This document shows positions 6,933 to 15,646 of a DNA stretch of 64,000 bases, piece by piece (within the stretch, counting starts at the first letter, position 1; the number at the start of each line of letters is the position of its first letter). The stretch comes from Marinobacter sp. X15-166B. GTDB taxonomy: Bacteria; Pseudomonadota; Gammaproteobacteria; Pseudomonadales; Oleiphilaceae. The DNA lies in contig NZ_MEIY01000001.1 of the NCBI RefSeq assembly GCF_001752365.1, forward strand, positions 2,862,820 to 2,926,819. Direction: 5' to 3'. The position numbers were made by a program, and so were the translations under genes. Under the pieces are notes generated by a model. That model searched no databases. It worked only from the letters and a program-made list of their open reading frames with translations, and was not told the DNA's origin.

Positions 6933-9338
6933 ATGAGGCTGGCGTTCAGCTTGTTGTGTTTTCTGTCCTTCTGCGCGTACGCAGACGAAGCCCGGTTTGT
7001 AATGGATTTGCCTCTGGTGATCGATGAATTTGAAGTTGGAGCAGTTACCGTAGGGTTGAAGGGCATGAATCTCATGTTTGTGGATGGCGCGTCCTTCGTA
7101 CGGGTAGTGGAAAATCATCTTGAGCCGGCTTTCCTTGCCGCGATATTGGCGGAAAGCGATGAAGGCGGTGACATATCAGTTGAGGGTTTCGAAAAGGCTG
7201 GCCTTGGAATAGATTTTAACCAGGCCACATTGAAAGTTGCCATACGTCCAACAGAAGCCCAGCGTAAGTTGAAAAGTGTAAGCTCAGCCAGGCGGTCCAC
7301 CGCTTTCGCTGCTGACTCCCTGGCTAATATATCCGCCTACATGAATTACAATATCAATCAGGGCTATGTTCACCAAAGTGGCCTTTCAGAAAAAGGCGCA
7401 CAGCCTCTCAGGGGGTTTCTGGATGGTGCCCTCAACTTCGGCTTTTTAGGGCCCGTCACCCTGGAGTGGGCAGCTGTATACGATGAAGAGGAAGAGGTGT
7501 CCTGGGCTCGTGATGAAACTCGGTTGATCATTGATGACCAAAGCAACGCCATACGGTATGCATTCGGCGATGTTTCATATCAAAGTGGAGAGTTTCAGGG
7601 TGCACCAAACCTTTTGGGCATGTCCATTGAACGGCTTTATCAGACACTTCAGCCGTTCAATAACATCACAGCAACCGGACAGCAGACATTCACGGTCGAT
7701 AAAGCCTCGCGTGTTGAAGTTTTTGTAAACGGAATTCTTCAGTCAACCCAAAGACTAACCCCGGGACGCTACAATCTGAGCGACTTCTCTTTTGCTGAGG
7801 GATTGAATGACATTGAGCTGCTCGTTACAGATGACCTCGGCCGTGTTGAAAAAATCTCATATTCTCTCTTCCTTGACAGCAGTCTTCTCAAGCGTGGAAT
7901 CAGTGAGTTTTCACTGAACGCGGGGTATCGGCGACAAGAGGGATTTCAGCAAAAAATCGCCTACGATTTTGACAGGCCCGCGGCTTCGGGGTTCTATCGC
8001 TATGGAATTACCAACAATCTGACGGCTGGGGTCCAGATACAGGGGGAACAAGACCTTAAAATCTATGGCATTGAAACCCTTGTTGGTACTCCTATCGGCA
8101 CATTTGGAGTAACCGCAAGTAGCAGTGAATCCGAAACCAGCGGTAGAGCATCTGCTGGCGCTGCGAGATGGAAAACAGCCCTGCCGGATAGCGGATCTAT
8201 ACGCGCCGTCTCGGTTCAGTTTGCATCAATATTCAATGAGCGCAATTACATGTCGCTTGGTCAGGATGATCCAAACTCCACGTATCGATACCAACATCAA
8301 GCGAGGGTTTCCGGGGCATTGCCAGGCGATGTTTTTATCGGGCTTGCGGTTCGAAAAGCGCAGGCTCACCAACATAGAGGGGCGGATGAAAAGGGTGTCA
8401 GCATCTCTCTGTCCAGAAGATTTCGGTGGTTCACTTCCAATGTTTTTATCGACCATGTTGAATCCGACGAGGATGAGACAAGCATTTTTGCAGGCATCAG
8501 TGTCCCTTTGGGTAACGGACGGCAGTTAAGAGGCCGTTATGATCGCCTTCGCAAAACGACAGGCCTGAATTACAGCGATTTTCCCGTCAACGTCGTTGGT
8601 GACTGGTCCGGATCAGCGGAGATTGTGAGGGTTACTCAAAACGAAGAGGAGCATCGTGCATCCGGATCCCTAAGCTATACCGCCAATCGCTTTGTTGCCG
8701 GTGCAACCCATGACTATGCTCAAGAAGGCTTTTTTGAAGGTGAAACTGAAGAGCGGACACTGCTCGAGTTCAGTGGGGCATTCGTGATAACGGATGGTCA
8801 CGCAGCCCTCTCAAGGCCCGTATACGATGCATTTGTACTGGTAACACGCCATCAAACCCTGTCCGATACGAAAATACTGGTGAACGAAACACTGGCAGGG
8901 CCTACTGCCATAGCGAACAACTTTGGTTCGGCGGTCATACCCTCTATATCGAGTTATCGAAAACAAGAAATCAGCTGGCGAGCTGACAACCTGCCATCTG
9001 GCTACGATCTGGGCAACACTAACCACCACGTGGTCGCCACCTATAAATCAGGCTCCCATTTCACGGCGGGCTCCGGAGCCAACGTTGTTGCAATCGGCAC
9101 CGTTGCGTCAGCTGCGAATATGGCGTTGAAGGCTGGGATCGTTCGTCCCACCGATGGGCGGGACTTTCCAGACCGACAAACCTTTACCAATCGCAACGGT
9201 CGCTTTGTGGTGCAAAAGCTTGAGCCGGGGACTTACGAAATAGATTTTGGATCGGGTCGGAAGGCGCAATTTTCGATTCCTGCCGACCAGGTTGGTTACA
9301 TGGACTTAGGGACTATCATTCAGGACGATGAGCAATGA
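6933..9338 (+). CDS. Outer-membrane fimbrial usher
   Basis: 801 residues with a signal peptide (1-17). The usher translocation pore and plug pattern is visible from about 150 on: YAFGDVSYQSGEFQGAPNLLG, then VDKASRVEVFVNGILQSTQRL and GRYNLSDFSFAEGLNDIELL (plug region, about 250-290), followed by beta-barrel strands. The C-terminus FTNRNGRFVVQKLEPGTYEI is the usual usher C-terminal domain. It receives chaperone-subunit complexes and secretes the pilus. It is a little shorter than FimD/PapC (~835-880) and similar to CsuD-type ushers. A GGAGG ribosome site precedes the ATG. Confidence 0.9.
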   Translation: MRLAFSLLCFLSFCAYADEARFVMDLPLVIDEFEVGAVTVGLKGMNLMFVDGASFVRVVENHLEPAFLAAILAESDEGGDISVEGFEKAGLGIDFNQATLKVAIRPTEAQRKLKSVSSARRSTAFAADSLANISAYMNYNINQGYVHQSGLSEKGAQPLRGFLDGALNFGFLGPVTLEWAAVYDEEEEVSWARDETRLIIDDQSNAIRYAFGDVSYQSGEFQGAPNLLGMSIERLYQTLQPFNNITATGQQTFTVDKASRVEVFVNGILQSTQRLTPGRYNLSDFSFAEGLNDIELLVTDDLGRVEKISYSLFLDSSLLKRGISEFSLNAGYRRQEGFQQKIAYDFDRPAASGFYRYGITNNLTAGVQIQGEQDLKIYGIETLVGTPIGTFGVTASSSESETSGRASAGAARWKTALPDSGSIRAVSVQFASIFNERNYMSLGQDDPNSTYRYQHQARVSGALPGDVFIGLAVRKAQAHQHRGADEKGVSISLSRRFRWFTSNVFIDHVESDEDETSIFAGISVPLGNGRQLRGRYDRLRKTTGLNYSDFPVNVVGDWSGSAEIVRVTQNEEEHRASGSLSYTANRFVAGATHDYAQEGFFEGETEERTLLEFSGAFVITDGHAALSRPVYDAFVLVTRHQTLSDTKILVNETLAGPTAIANNFGSAVIPSISSYRKQEISWRADNLPSGYDLGNTNHHVVATYKSGSHFTAGSGANVVAIGTVASAANMALKAGIVRPTDGRDFPDRQTFTNRNGRFVVQKLEPGTYEIDFGSGRKAQFSIPADQVGYMDLGTIIQDDEQ

Positions 9339-10222
9339 GAAGCTATTTGATAGCCATGACAACCGCCCTGGCAGTGATCGCGGGGTTGTCAGCGTCTGCG
9401 GTTGAGGCGGCCTGTGAGGTCTCATTCAAGGGCGTTCGCCAAGATAACCAGCGCCCCTACAGCATGCTCGGCCCTGGCGTCAGCGTCATTGCGTTAACGG
9501 TAAACGTGGAGACTAGCGACTGTCCTAACCTCAGCTTCACCTTTGATAGCACCAACAACAATGCCCTGGTCGGACCGGGTGGCACCTTGCCCTACCAGCT
9601 CAAGGGGTCTTCAGGGCGAAACATTGAGGTTAATGGCATCTCTGCCGTACCGGGACAATTGTTGATAACGGATAGACAAAATCAGGCCCTCGGGTTGCGC
9701 GCCTTTGTTGCACCGGGACGTTTTTCAAGTCCTGGGCGCTATACCGATCGGGTCAATCTGAAAGCGTGGGACGGCAATTCGGCCATCGCAGAGATTGAGC
9801 TGCCGCTCGCCATTCATGTCCGCCCTGAAGCGGACATCAGCTTGACGGGACAGGCCAGCCATGGGTATTCCGCCAAAGGGGGAGGTGGCATGAACTTTGG
9901 CGCATTATTGCCGGGCAAAGAGAGATCTGCTTTTCTGTTTGTGCGATCCAACGTGTCGTACGCGCTCAATATTAGTTCCGAAAATCAAGGGCATCTGGTC
10001 CATCGACAAGAAATCGGTGGGCAAGCCCGTATTCCATACGCTGCCTGGCTCGACAATGAGCGCCTTACCCTTTCCGCACCGGCACGGGTCAGGGCAAACG
10101 GCATGACCGCTATTCAGCGCTCCAGACCCCATAGACTGTCGGCGCGTATAGAACCCCATACGAATAAGCTGGCAGGCGATTACCAGGATGTGATTATTGT
10201 AGAAGTCGTGTTTCTTGAGTAG
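9335..10222 (+). CDS. Fimbrial tip adhesin/minor subunit (CsuE-like, two-domain)
   Basis: 295 residues, signal peptide to about residue 26 (VEAA). The N-terminal domain (about 27-155) contains two Cys and GRYTDRVNLKAW. The C-terminal domain ends in GDYQDVIIVEVVFLE, the same closing-strand pattern as the major subunit. Two pilin-like domains in the last gene of the operon is the layout of tip adhesins of archaic pili such as CsuE. ATGA overlap with the usher stop couples translation. Ligand unknown. Confidence 0.7.
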   Translation: MRSYLIAMTTALAVIAGLSASAVEAACEVSFKGVRQDNQRPYSMLGPGVSVIALTVNVETSDCPNLSFTFDSTNNNALVGPGGTLPYQLKGSSGRNIEVNGISAVPGQLLITDRQNQALGLRAFVAPGRFSSPGRYTDRVNLKAWDGNSAIAEIELPLAIHVRPEADISLTGQASHGYSAKGGGGMNFGALLPGKERSAFLFVRSNVSYALNISSENQGHLVHRQEIGGQARIPYAAWLDNERLTLSAPARVRANGMTAIQRSRPHRLSARIEPHTNKLAGDYQDVIIVEVVFLE

Positions 10223-10299
10223 TTGATCCTAGCGCGGGGTTTTTCCCATCGCCCAGGCAGATGTCCCAGCCTGAGATTATTGTTATTCCGTCAATCAGA

Positions 10300-10339
10300 A
10301 TAAGAGGGGCCAGCAAAATTTTCCGCTGGTTCCTCTTAT
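10300..10339. repeat. 15-bp stem-loop downstream of the pilus operon
   Basis: ATAAGAGGGGCCAGC (10300-10314) pairs with GCTGGTTCCTCTTAT (10325-10339), with two G-U pairs if transcribed on this strand, around a 10-base loop. No T tract follows on either strand, so it may be an mRNA 3'-end protector or an extragenic palindrome rather than an intrinsic terminator. Confidence 0.55.
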
Positions 10340-10379
10340 CGGCTTGACCCGTCCGGATTCTGATACACCAGGTCAATAC

Positions 10380-10401
10380 CCGGGGCACGCCCCGGCGTTT
10401 T
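10380..10401 (+). terminator. Probable intrinsic terminator of the pilus operon
   Basis: CCGGGG-CACG-CCCCGG stem-loop at 10380-10395 followed by CGTTTT. It stands immediately before the convergent dctM stop and is oriented to end transcription from the pilus operon. The T tract is short. Confidence 0.55.
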
Positions 10402-10402
10402 G

Positions 10403-11674
10403 TTACAGGTAGAAGGGCAGGTAAAGCGCCACGATGGGGAAGAAGTAGACGATCAGCAGGCAGCCAAGCATCAACAGGATGAACGGCCACACGCCGCGCA
10501 CAACTTCCACCACCTTGCCCCCGGCCACGGCCTGGATGACGAACAGATTAAGCCCCACGGGTGGGGTAATCAGGGCGCACTCGATCATGATCACGAAAAT
10601 GATCCCGAACCAGATAGGGTCAATCCCCAGCGGAGCCAGCGAGGGGTACAGCACCGGCATCATGATCAGCAACATGGATATGGATTCCAGGAAGAAACCC
10701 ATCAGCAGCAGGATCAGGCACACCGCCAGGATGAACAGCCCGGTGGAGCCTATGTGCAGGCTGACGAACATCGAGATTTCCTGCGGAATCTGATAGAGGG
10801 TGATGGCTTTGCCGAACACTTTGGCACCGGCCATGATCAGGAAGATGGTGATCGTGGTTTTCATGGTGGCCATGCACGCCACTTTGAAGCCGTCCCAGCT
10901 GAAGGTTTTCAGGGCCAGTACCAGCAGTAAGGATAGAGCCACGCCAATGGCAGCGGATTCCGTGGGGGTGAAGATGCCCGCATAAATACCGCCAATGATG
11001 ACCACCGCCAACAGGACAATGGGCAAGGCGCGCAAGGTGGCCGCATTGCGCTCGCGGCTGGACGCCTTGGGCACCGGCGTGCAGGCTTTGCCGAAGGTGG
11101 CGTACAGAAAGCTGAAGGCAATGAAACCACCGGCCATGATCAGCCCCGGCCCTATGCCCGCCAGAAACAGGTCGACAATGGACTCTTCGGTGATCACCCC
11201 GTAGACGATCATGGGAATCGACGGCGGAATCAGAATGCCCAGGGTGCCGCCCGCAGCAATCAGCCCCAATACAAACGGCCGATGGTAGCCCCGGTCGGTC
11301 ATTTCCTTGATGGCGACGCTGCCAATGGTGGCGGCGGTGGCCACAGACGACCCCGAAATGGCTGAGAAGATGGTGCAGGATGCAATGGTGGCGATGCCCA
11401 GGCCACCCGGCCAATGACCCACCCAGGACTGCACCGCGTTGAACAGATCTTTGCCGACGCCCCCCTGCAACAGGATGTTGGACATCAACAGAAACAGCGG
11501 CACAGACAGCAGGATAAAGCTGTCGAAGGAGGCGTGCAGTGCCATGGGTACCATCAGCGGCGACATGTCCGCCAGCAACAACATGGCCAGGCCGAGGCCG
11601 CCCAGCACAAACGCCACGGGTACCCCGGACAGCAGCAGCATCAGCAGGGCAAATATAATCAACGCAACAATCAT
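10403..11674 (-). CDS. dctM: TRAP transporter large permease DctM
   Basis: 423-residue inner-membrane protein with about 12 hydrophobic helices, the normal DctM size. Family blocks: FVLGGLGLAMLLLAD near the start, GGVGKDLFNAVQSWVGHWPGGL near 70-90, SGSSVATAATIGSVAI near 108-123 and GGTLGILIPPSIPMIVYG near 140-157. It forms the sodium-coupled transport channel with DctQ and the binding protein DctP. Its ATG overlaps the dctQ stop. It is the last gene of a minus-strand operon with CoA-transferase and lyase genes, which suggests an organic acid substrate. Confidence 0.92.
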   Translation of the reverse strand: MIVALIIFALLMLLLSGVPVAFVLGGLGLAMLLLADMSPLMVPMALHASFDSFILLSVPLFLLMSNILLQGGVGKDLFNAVQSWVGHWPGGLGIATIASCTIFSAISGSSVATAATIGSVAIKEMTDRGYHRPFVLGLIAAGGTLGILIPPSIPMIVYGVITEESIVDLFLAGIGPGLIMAGGFIAFSFLYATFGKACTPVPKASSRERNAATLRALPIVLLAVVIIGGIYAGIFTPTESAAIGVALSLLLVLALKTFSWDGFKVACMATMKTTITIFLIMAGAKVFGKAITLYQIPQEISMFVSLHIGSTGLFILAVCLILLLMGFFLESISMLLIMMPVLYPSLAPLGIDPIWFGIIFVIMIECALITPPVGLNLFVIQAVAGGKVVEVVRGVWPFILLMLGCLLIVYFFPIVALYLPFYL

Positions 11675-12237
11675 CAGACGTTAACCTCTTCGGCGGACTG
11701 GAGGTGACCCGCCAGCACCAGCGCGGCTTCGGTCAGACATTGAATGCACAGCAGGCCAAACCCCAGTGGAATGGCGCTTTTGGTGACCCACATGGGCAGG
11801 CCCAGCATCGAGGCCGAGGCGGCGTTGATGGCGATGCCGTCGCTGACGATATCGGCTCCGTACCAGGTGACCCAGGCTGAGAAGAGCGCGATCACCAGCA
11901 GCGACCACAGCTCTGCGACCGCCCGCAGGCGCGGCCCGAAACGGCCGATCAGCATATCAATGCGGATCAGCGCCTGATGTTGCAGCAACCAGCTGGCGCC
12001 CAGGCAGGTGGCCCATATCTGGCACAACAGGGTCAGGTCTTCCACCCAGATGGTGGGTGACAGAAAGACGTACCGGGCGACCACCTCGTAGGTGATCATG
12101 GCGGCGACTACCGCAAACAGGGCAGCCGCCAACCGCCCGCACAGGGTGACCAGGGCGTGGTTGGTGCGCACCCATAAAGAGGGGTGATGGGCGCGCCACG
12201 CCTGTGGGTCTGTTGGTGAAGTGTTCACATCCGACAT
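11674..12237 (-). CDS. dctQ: TRAP transporter small permease DctQ
   Basis: 187 residues with four hydrophobic helices (from about residue 32 on). The DctQ hallmarks YEVVARYVF and WVEDLTLLCQIWATCLGASW are visible. The ATG at 12237 (MSDVNTSPTD) is chosen because a GGGAT ribosome site stands about 7 bases upstream; the frame extends to a TTG at 12267 without such support. DctQ links the DctM channel to the binding protein. It lies between dctP and dctM in the usual order. Confidence 0.88.
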   Translation of the reverse strand: MSDVNTSPTDPQAWRAHHPSLWVRTNHALVTLCGRLAAALFAVVAAMITYEVVARYVFLSPTIWVEDLTLLCQIWATCLGASWLLQHQALIRIDMLIGRFGPRLRAVAELWSLLVIALFSAWVTWYGADIVSDGIAINAASASMLGLPMWVTKSAIPLGFGLLCIQCLTEAALVLAGHLQSAEEVNV

Positions 12238-12317
12238 GATTGATCCCGACTGCAAAGAACGAACCAAAACGGTCGCCCGCCAGGCAGGCGACCGTTCACG
12301 GGAGGGTGTGGCTGGAA

Positions 12318-13304
12318 TCAGAGTGCGCGTGCAGCGTCAATCACTTGCTGTCCCAGCGGGCCGGCGTTGTCGATAAAGCTGTTGAGCACCGGGCTGGTTG
12401 CTTGCTGCCACCTGGCAATGTCTTCCGGGCTGAGTTCAATCACGTTCATTTCGTTTTTGGCGTTGGCAATGGCGTCGGATTCCAGGGACTGGATCTTGTC
12501 GCGCAACTGCTTTTCAACTTTCACCGCCGCGTTTTGCAGAATGGTCCGTTCACGGTCCGACAAACCCTGCCAGACTTTCTCATTAATGATGGTCATGAAC
12601 TCGATGTTGGCGTGGTTGGTCAGGGTCAGATGATCCATCACCTGGTACAGCTTGCGGGGGCCCACTGCGGTAACGCCGGTCATGCCCGCATCGACTGTGC
12701 CACGCTGATAGGCGAGAAACTGTTCCGACCCCGCCATGACCGTGGGAGCGGCACCCACTGAACGGGCAAACTCACCCAGGGTTTTGCCGAACACACGCAC
12801 TTTCATGCCTTCCATATCTTCCGGGTGGTGGATGGGTTTCCGCTTGGACAGCAGCGCAACCCCCCCGTAAGCCTGCCACCACAAGGGGCGGGCACCGGTT
12901 TTTATGATTTCATCGTCCAGCAGGGTGCGCACCGGGCTGCCGGGCTCGGTCGCCTTGACCACCTTGTCGTTGCTGGGAAACATGAAGGGGACATAGAACA
13001 CGTCGATCGCGGGGATGGTGCCCGCCAGCTGGGTCACACTCAGTACGCCCATTTCGATGGCACCGGAACGGACGGCGTTATGGACTTCTTTGTCCTTGTA
13101 CAGCTGGGCCGCGGGGAAAATCTGAATTTTCAGATCGCCGTTGCTGGTGGTTTCCACTTCGTTTTTGAAATCGACCAGATTCTGGCCCAGATGGTGGGTC
13201 AGCGGCAGCTGCAGAGTTACCTTCAGGGTGGTGCTTGCCTGGGCAGGCAGGGCCCCGAGGGCAGACATCAGCAGGCCGGTGCACAAAAGTGTTTTCAGTT
13301 TCAT
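12318..13304 (-). CDS. dctP: TRAP transporter substrate-binding protein DctP
   Basis: 328-residue periplasmic protein with a signal peptide (1-23, ending AQAS). The DctP fold is seen in FPAAQLYKDKEVHNAVRSGAIEM (around 63-86), the conserved Arg block KVRVFGKTLGEF (around 168-180) that binds substrate carboxylates, and AYQRGTVDAGMTG near 200-212. It captures the substrate and delivers it to DctQM. Its upstream neighbours suggest a dicarboxylate such as 3-hydroxy-3-methylglutarate, but the binding residues cannot settle this. Confidence 0.9.
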   Translation of the reverse strand: MKLKTLLCTGLLMSALGALPAQASTTLKVTLQLPLTHHLGQNLVDFKNEVETTSNGDLKIQIFPAAQLYKDKEVHNAVRSGAIEMGVLSVTQLAGTIPAIDVFYVPFMFPSNDKVVKATEPGSPVRTLLDDEIIKTGARPLWWQAYGGVALLSKRKPIHHPEDMEGMKVRVFGKTLGEFARSVGAAPTVMAGSEQFLAYQRGTVDAGMTGVTAVGPRKLYQVMDHLTLTNHANIEFMTIINEKVWQGLSDRERTILQNAAVKVEKQLRDKIQSLESDAIANAKNEMNVIELSPEDIARWQQATSPVLNSFIDNAGPLGQQVIDAARAL

Positions 13305-13341
13305 GGTGAGTCCTTATTTTTGGTTTTATTGGGGTGGCCTT

Positions 13342-14301
13342 TCAGGTTCGGCCGTCTTGCATCAACTGCTTAACCGAGTGCGGCAGCGGCCGGGTCTGGC
13401 GGCGCGGGCCGGCTTTGCGGACCTGTCCCGGCAGGTCGTGATTGACGATCCCGGCAAGGCGCTCGGATTGCAACAGCAGGCCGTCGAGATCCACGCCGGT
13501 CTGCAGACCCATTTCCGTCAGCATATGAACCAGGTCTTCGGTGCATATGTTGCCGGTAGCGCCCGGGGCAAAGGGGCAGCCGCCCAGCCCGCCCAGAGAG
13601 GCGTCAAACTGGTCAACACCGGCAGCCAGGGCCGCCAGTACGTTGGCAAGCCCGAGCCCGCGGGTGTTGTGAAAATGCAGGGTCAGTTCCAGCTCCGGCC
13701 AGCGTGCGCGTACCGCCTGGCACAGTGACTGTACCTGATTGGGCGCCGCCATGCCGGTGGTGTCCGCCAGCGTCAGACTGTGCAAGCCACGCTCAAGATA
13801 GGCGTCGACCAGACCCAGTATCCGCTCCTGTGTTGGCTGGCCTTCAAAGGGACAGCCAAAACTGGTGGCCAGCGAGCCATTCAGGCGCATACCGGTGCCT
13901 GCGGTCATATCGGCAATCTGTCCGAATTGCTGCAACGACTGCTCGCAGGTCATACGCATATTGGCCAGGTTATGGCTTTCGCTGACTGACATTACCAGAT
14001 TGATCTCTTCCACGCCCAGCTCCAGCGCGCGAGCACAGCCCTGCTGGTTGGGCACCAGCGCCACATAGCGGGTCGGGGTGTCTCTGGTGATGGCCGCAAA
14101 CACCTCTGCGGCGTCACGGAGATTGGGAACCGCCCGGGGCGACACAAAGGAGGTGACCTCGATTTTATTTAGACCCAGGCCGGCCAGGGCGTTAATCAGT
14201 TCCACTTTGGTGGTCGTGGGAACAAACTCCGGCTCGCTCTGAAAGCCGTCCCGGGTGACCACTTCGTTGACCCGTATCCGTTGGGGAAGTTCGGTAAACA
14301 T
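13342..14301 (-). CDS. mvaB: Hydroxymethylglutaryl-CoA lyase family enzyme
   Basis: 319 residues, a TIM-barrel HMGL-like lyase that splits 3-hydroxy-3-methylglutaryl-CoA into acetyl-CoA and acetoacetate. Catalytic and metal residues: R17-D18 in VTRDGFQ, H209 and H211 in LHFHNTRG, and the flexible-loop Cys C242 in GGLGGCPFAPGATGN, the HMG-CoA lyase signature. A relative acting on another 3-hydroxyacyl-CoA (for example a citramalyl-type ester) is possible, since RDGFQ differs from the usual RDGLQ. It overlaps the CoA-transferase stop (TGATG) and is followed by the TRAP genes. Confidence 0.87.
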   Translation of the reverse strand: MFTELPQRIRVNEVVTRDGFQSEPEFVPTTTKVELINALAGLGLNKIEVTSFVSPRAVPNLRDAAEVFAAITRDTPTRYVALVPNQQGCARALELGVEEINLVMSVSESHNLANMRMTCEQSLQQFGQIADMTAGTGMRLNGSLATSFGCPFEGQPTQERILGLVDAYLERGLHSLTLADTTGMAAPNQVQSLCQAVRARWPELELTLHFHNTRGLGLANVLAALAAGVDQFDASLGGLGGCPFAPGATGNICTEDLVHMLTEMGLQTGVDLDGLLLQSERLAGIVNHDLPGQVRKAGPRRQTRPLPHSVKQLMQDGRT

Positions 14302-15527
14302 CAGATCACGTCCTTGTCTTTCAGGGCCTGAATGTCGGCGGCGGAGTAGCCCAGGCTGGCGAGGATTTCGTCGTTGTGTTCGCCCAGATCGGGGCCCAGC
14401 CAGCGGGTGGTACCGGGGGTGGCGCTCAGTTTTGGTACGATGCCCGGTAAGGAGATCTCACCGCCGCCGGGCAGCGGTTGTTCCACGATCATGTCGCGGG
14501 CCCGGAAGTGTGGGTCGTCAAAAATGTCGGCGGCGGTGTTGATTCCGCTGGCCGGCACGGCCGCCTGTTCCAGAACCGCCAGGGCGTCCACCAGATTACG
14601 CTGTGACGTCCAGGCTTCAATGGCCTCGTCCAGCTCGTCGCTGCGCCTTGCGCGGCCATCGTTATGAGCCAGGTCTGGATCTTCCGCCAGATCCGCGCGG
14701 CCGATGGCGCTCATCAGGCGCTTGAATATACTGTCGCTGTTGGCGGCAATGACTATGTAACGGTTGTCGCCGCTGCGGTAGGTGCTGGAGGGGGCAATGC
14801 CGGGCATGCTGGCGCCGGTGCGTTCGCGCACGAAGCCGAACATGCCGTATTCGGGAATCAGGCTTTCCATCACCCCGAACACGGCTTCATACAGGGCCAC
14901 GTCTACGAACTGGCCCTTGCCGCCATTTACCTTCAGGTGGTGCATCGCCATCATCGCACCGATTACGCCGTACAGGGAGGCCAGGGTGTCGCCGATGCTG
15001 ATGCCGGCGCGTACCGGTGGCCGGTCCGGGTAACCGGCCAGGTAGCGCATGCCACCGATCGATTCGGCGATGGCGGCAAACCCCGGGCGGGAGGCGTAGG
15101 GACCGTCCTGACCGTAGCCCGATACCCGGATCATGATCAGTGCGGGATTGATGGCCGACAGCTGGTCCCAGCCCAGATTCCACTTCTCCAGCGTGCCGGG
15201 ACGGAAATTTTCGATCACTATGTCACACTCTTTGACCAGCTTGTGAATGATGGTCTGGGCGTCCGGGTCTTTCAGATTCAGGGTCAGGGATTTCTTGTTG
15301 CGGCTCTGAGAGTACCACCACAGCGAGGTGTCCTTGTGCATTTTGCGCCAGCGCCGCAGCGGGTCGCCGGTGCCCGGCGGTTCAACCTTGATCACGTCGG
15401 CCCCGAACTGGGCCAGAATGCTGGCGGCGTAGGGCCCGGCAATCAGGGACCCCAGTTCGAGGACGCGAACGCCTTGCAGGGGCTGCGGCGGTTGTTGATC
15501 CCCCTGGCTGGTCGATTCCTTGGTCAT
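14301..15527 (-). CDS. CaiB/BaiF family (class III) CoA-transferase
   Basis: 408 residues. N-terminal LELGSLIAGPYAASILAQFGADVIKVE (23-49) is the family's CoA-binding block, and the catalytic Asp is D180 in GISIGDTLASLYG. NFRPGTLEKW at 107-116 is also typical. Class III enzymes move CoA between carboxylic acids. Human SUGCT, of this family, uses succinyl-CoA to activate glutarate and hydroxymethylglutarate; coupling to an HMG-CoA lyase here suggests a similar activation step. A ribosome site AAGGTGAG precedes the ATG. Confidence 0.88.
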   Translation of the reverse strand: MTKESTSQGDQQPPQPLQGVRVLELGSLIAGPYAASILAQFGADVIKVEPPGTGDPLRRWRKMHKDTSLWWYSQSRNKKSLTLNLKDPDAQTIIHKLVKECDIVIENFRPGTLEKWNLGWDQLSAINPALIMIRVSGYGQDGPYASRPGFAAIAESIGGMRYLAGYPDRPPVRAGISIGDTLASLYGVIGAMMAMHHLKVNGGKGQFVDVALYEAVFGVMESLIPEYGMFGFVRERTGASMPGIAPSSTYRSGDNRYIVIAANSDSIFKRLMSAIGRADLAEDPDLAHNDGRARRSDELDEAIEAWTSQRNLVDALAVLEQAAVPASGINTAADIFDDPHFRARDMIVEQPLPGGGEISLPGIVPKLSATPGTTRWLGPDLGEHNDEILASLGYSAADIQALKDKDVI

Positions 15528-15646
15528 GTTCAGCTCACCTTGTTAGCGCATTGGTGTCAGATGGTTGGCTTAAATCATGAGCTGGAACCGGCAAATGCCA
15601 AAATGGTTAAATGTGAGGCTGCCATCGCCAACGGCGATGGCAGGAA

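Noticed and set aside
12238..12267. TTG start of DctQ at 12267
   Set aside because: ATG 12237 has a GGGAT ribosome site at proper distance; the 10 extra residues are not DctQ-like.
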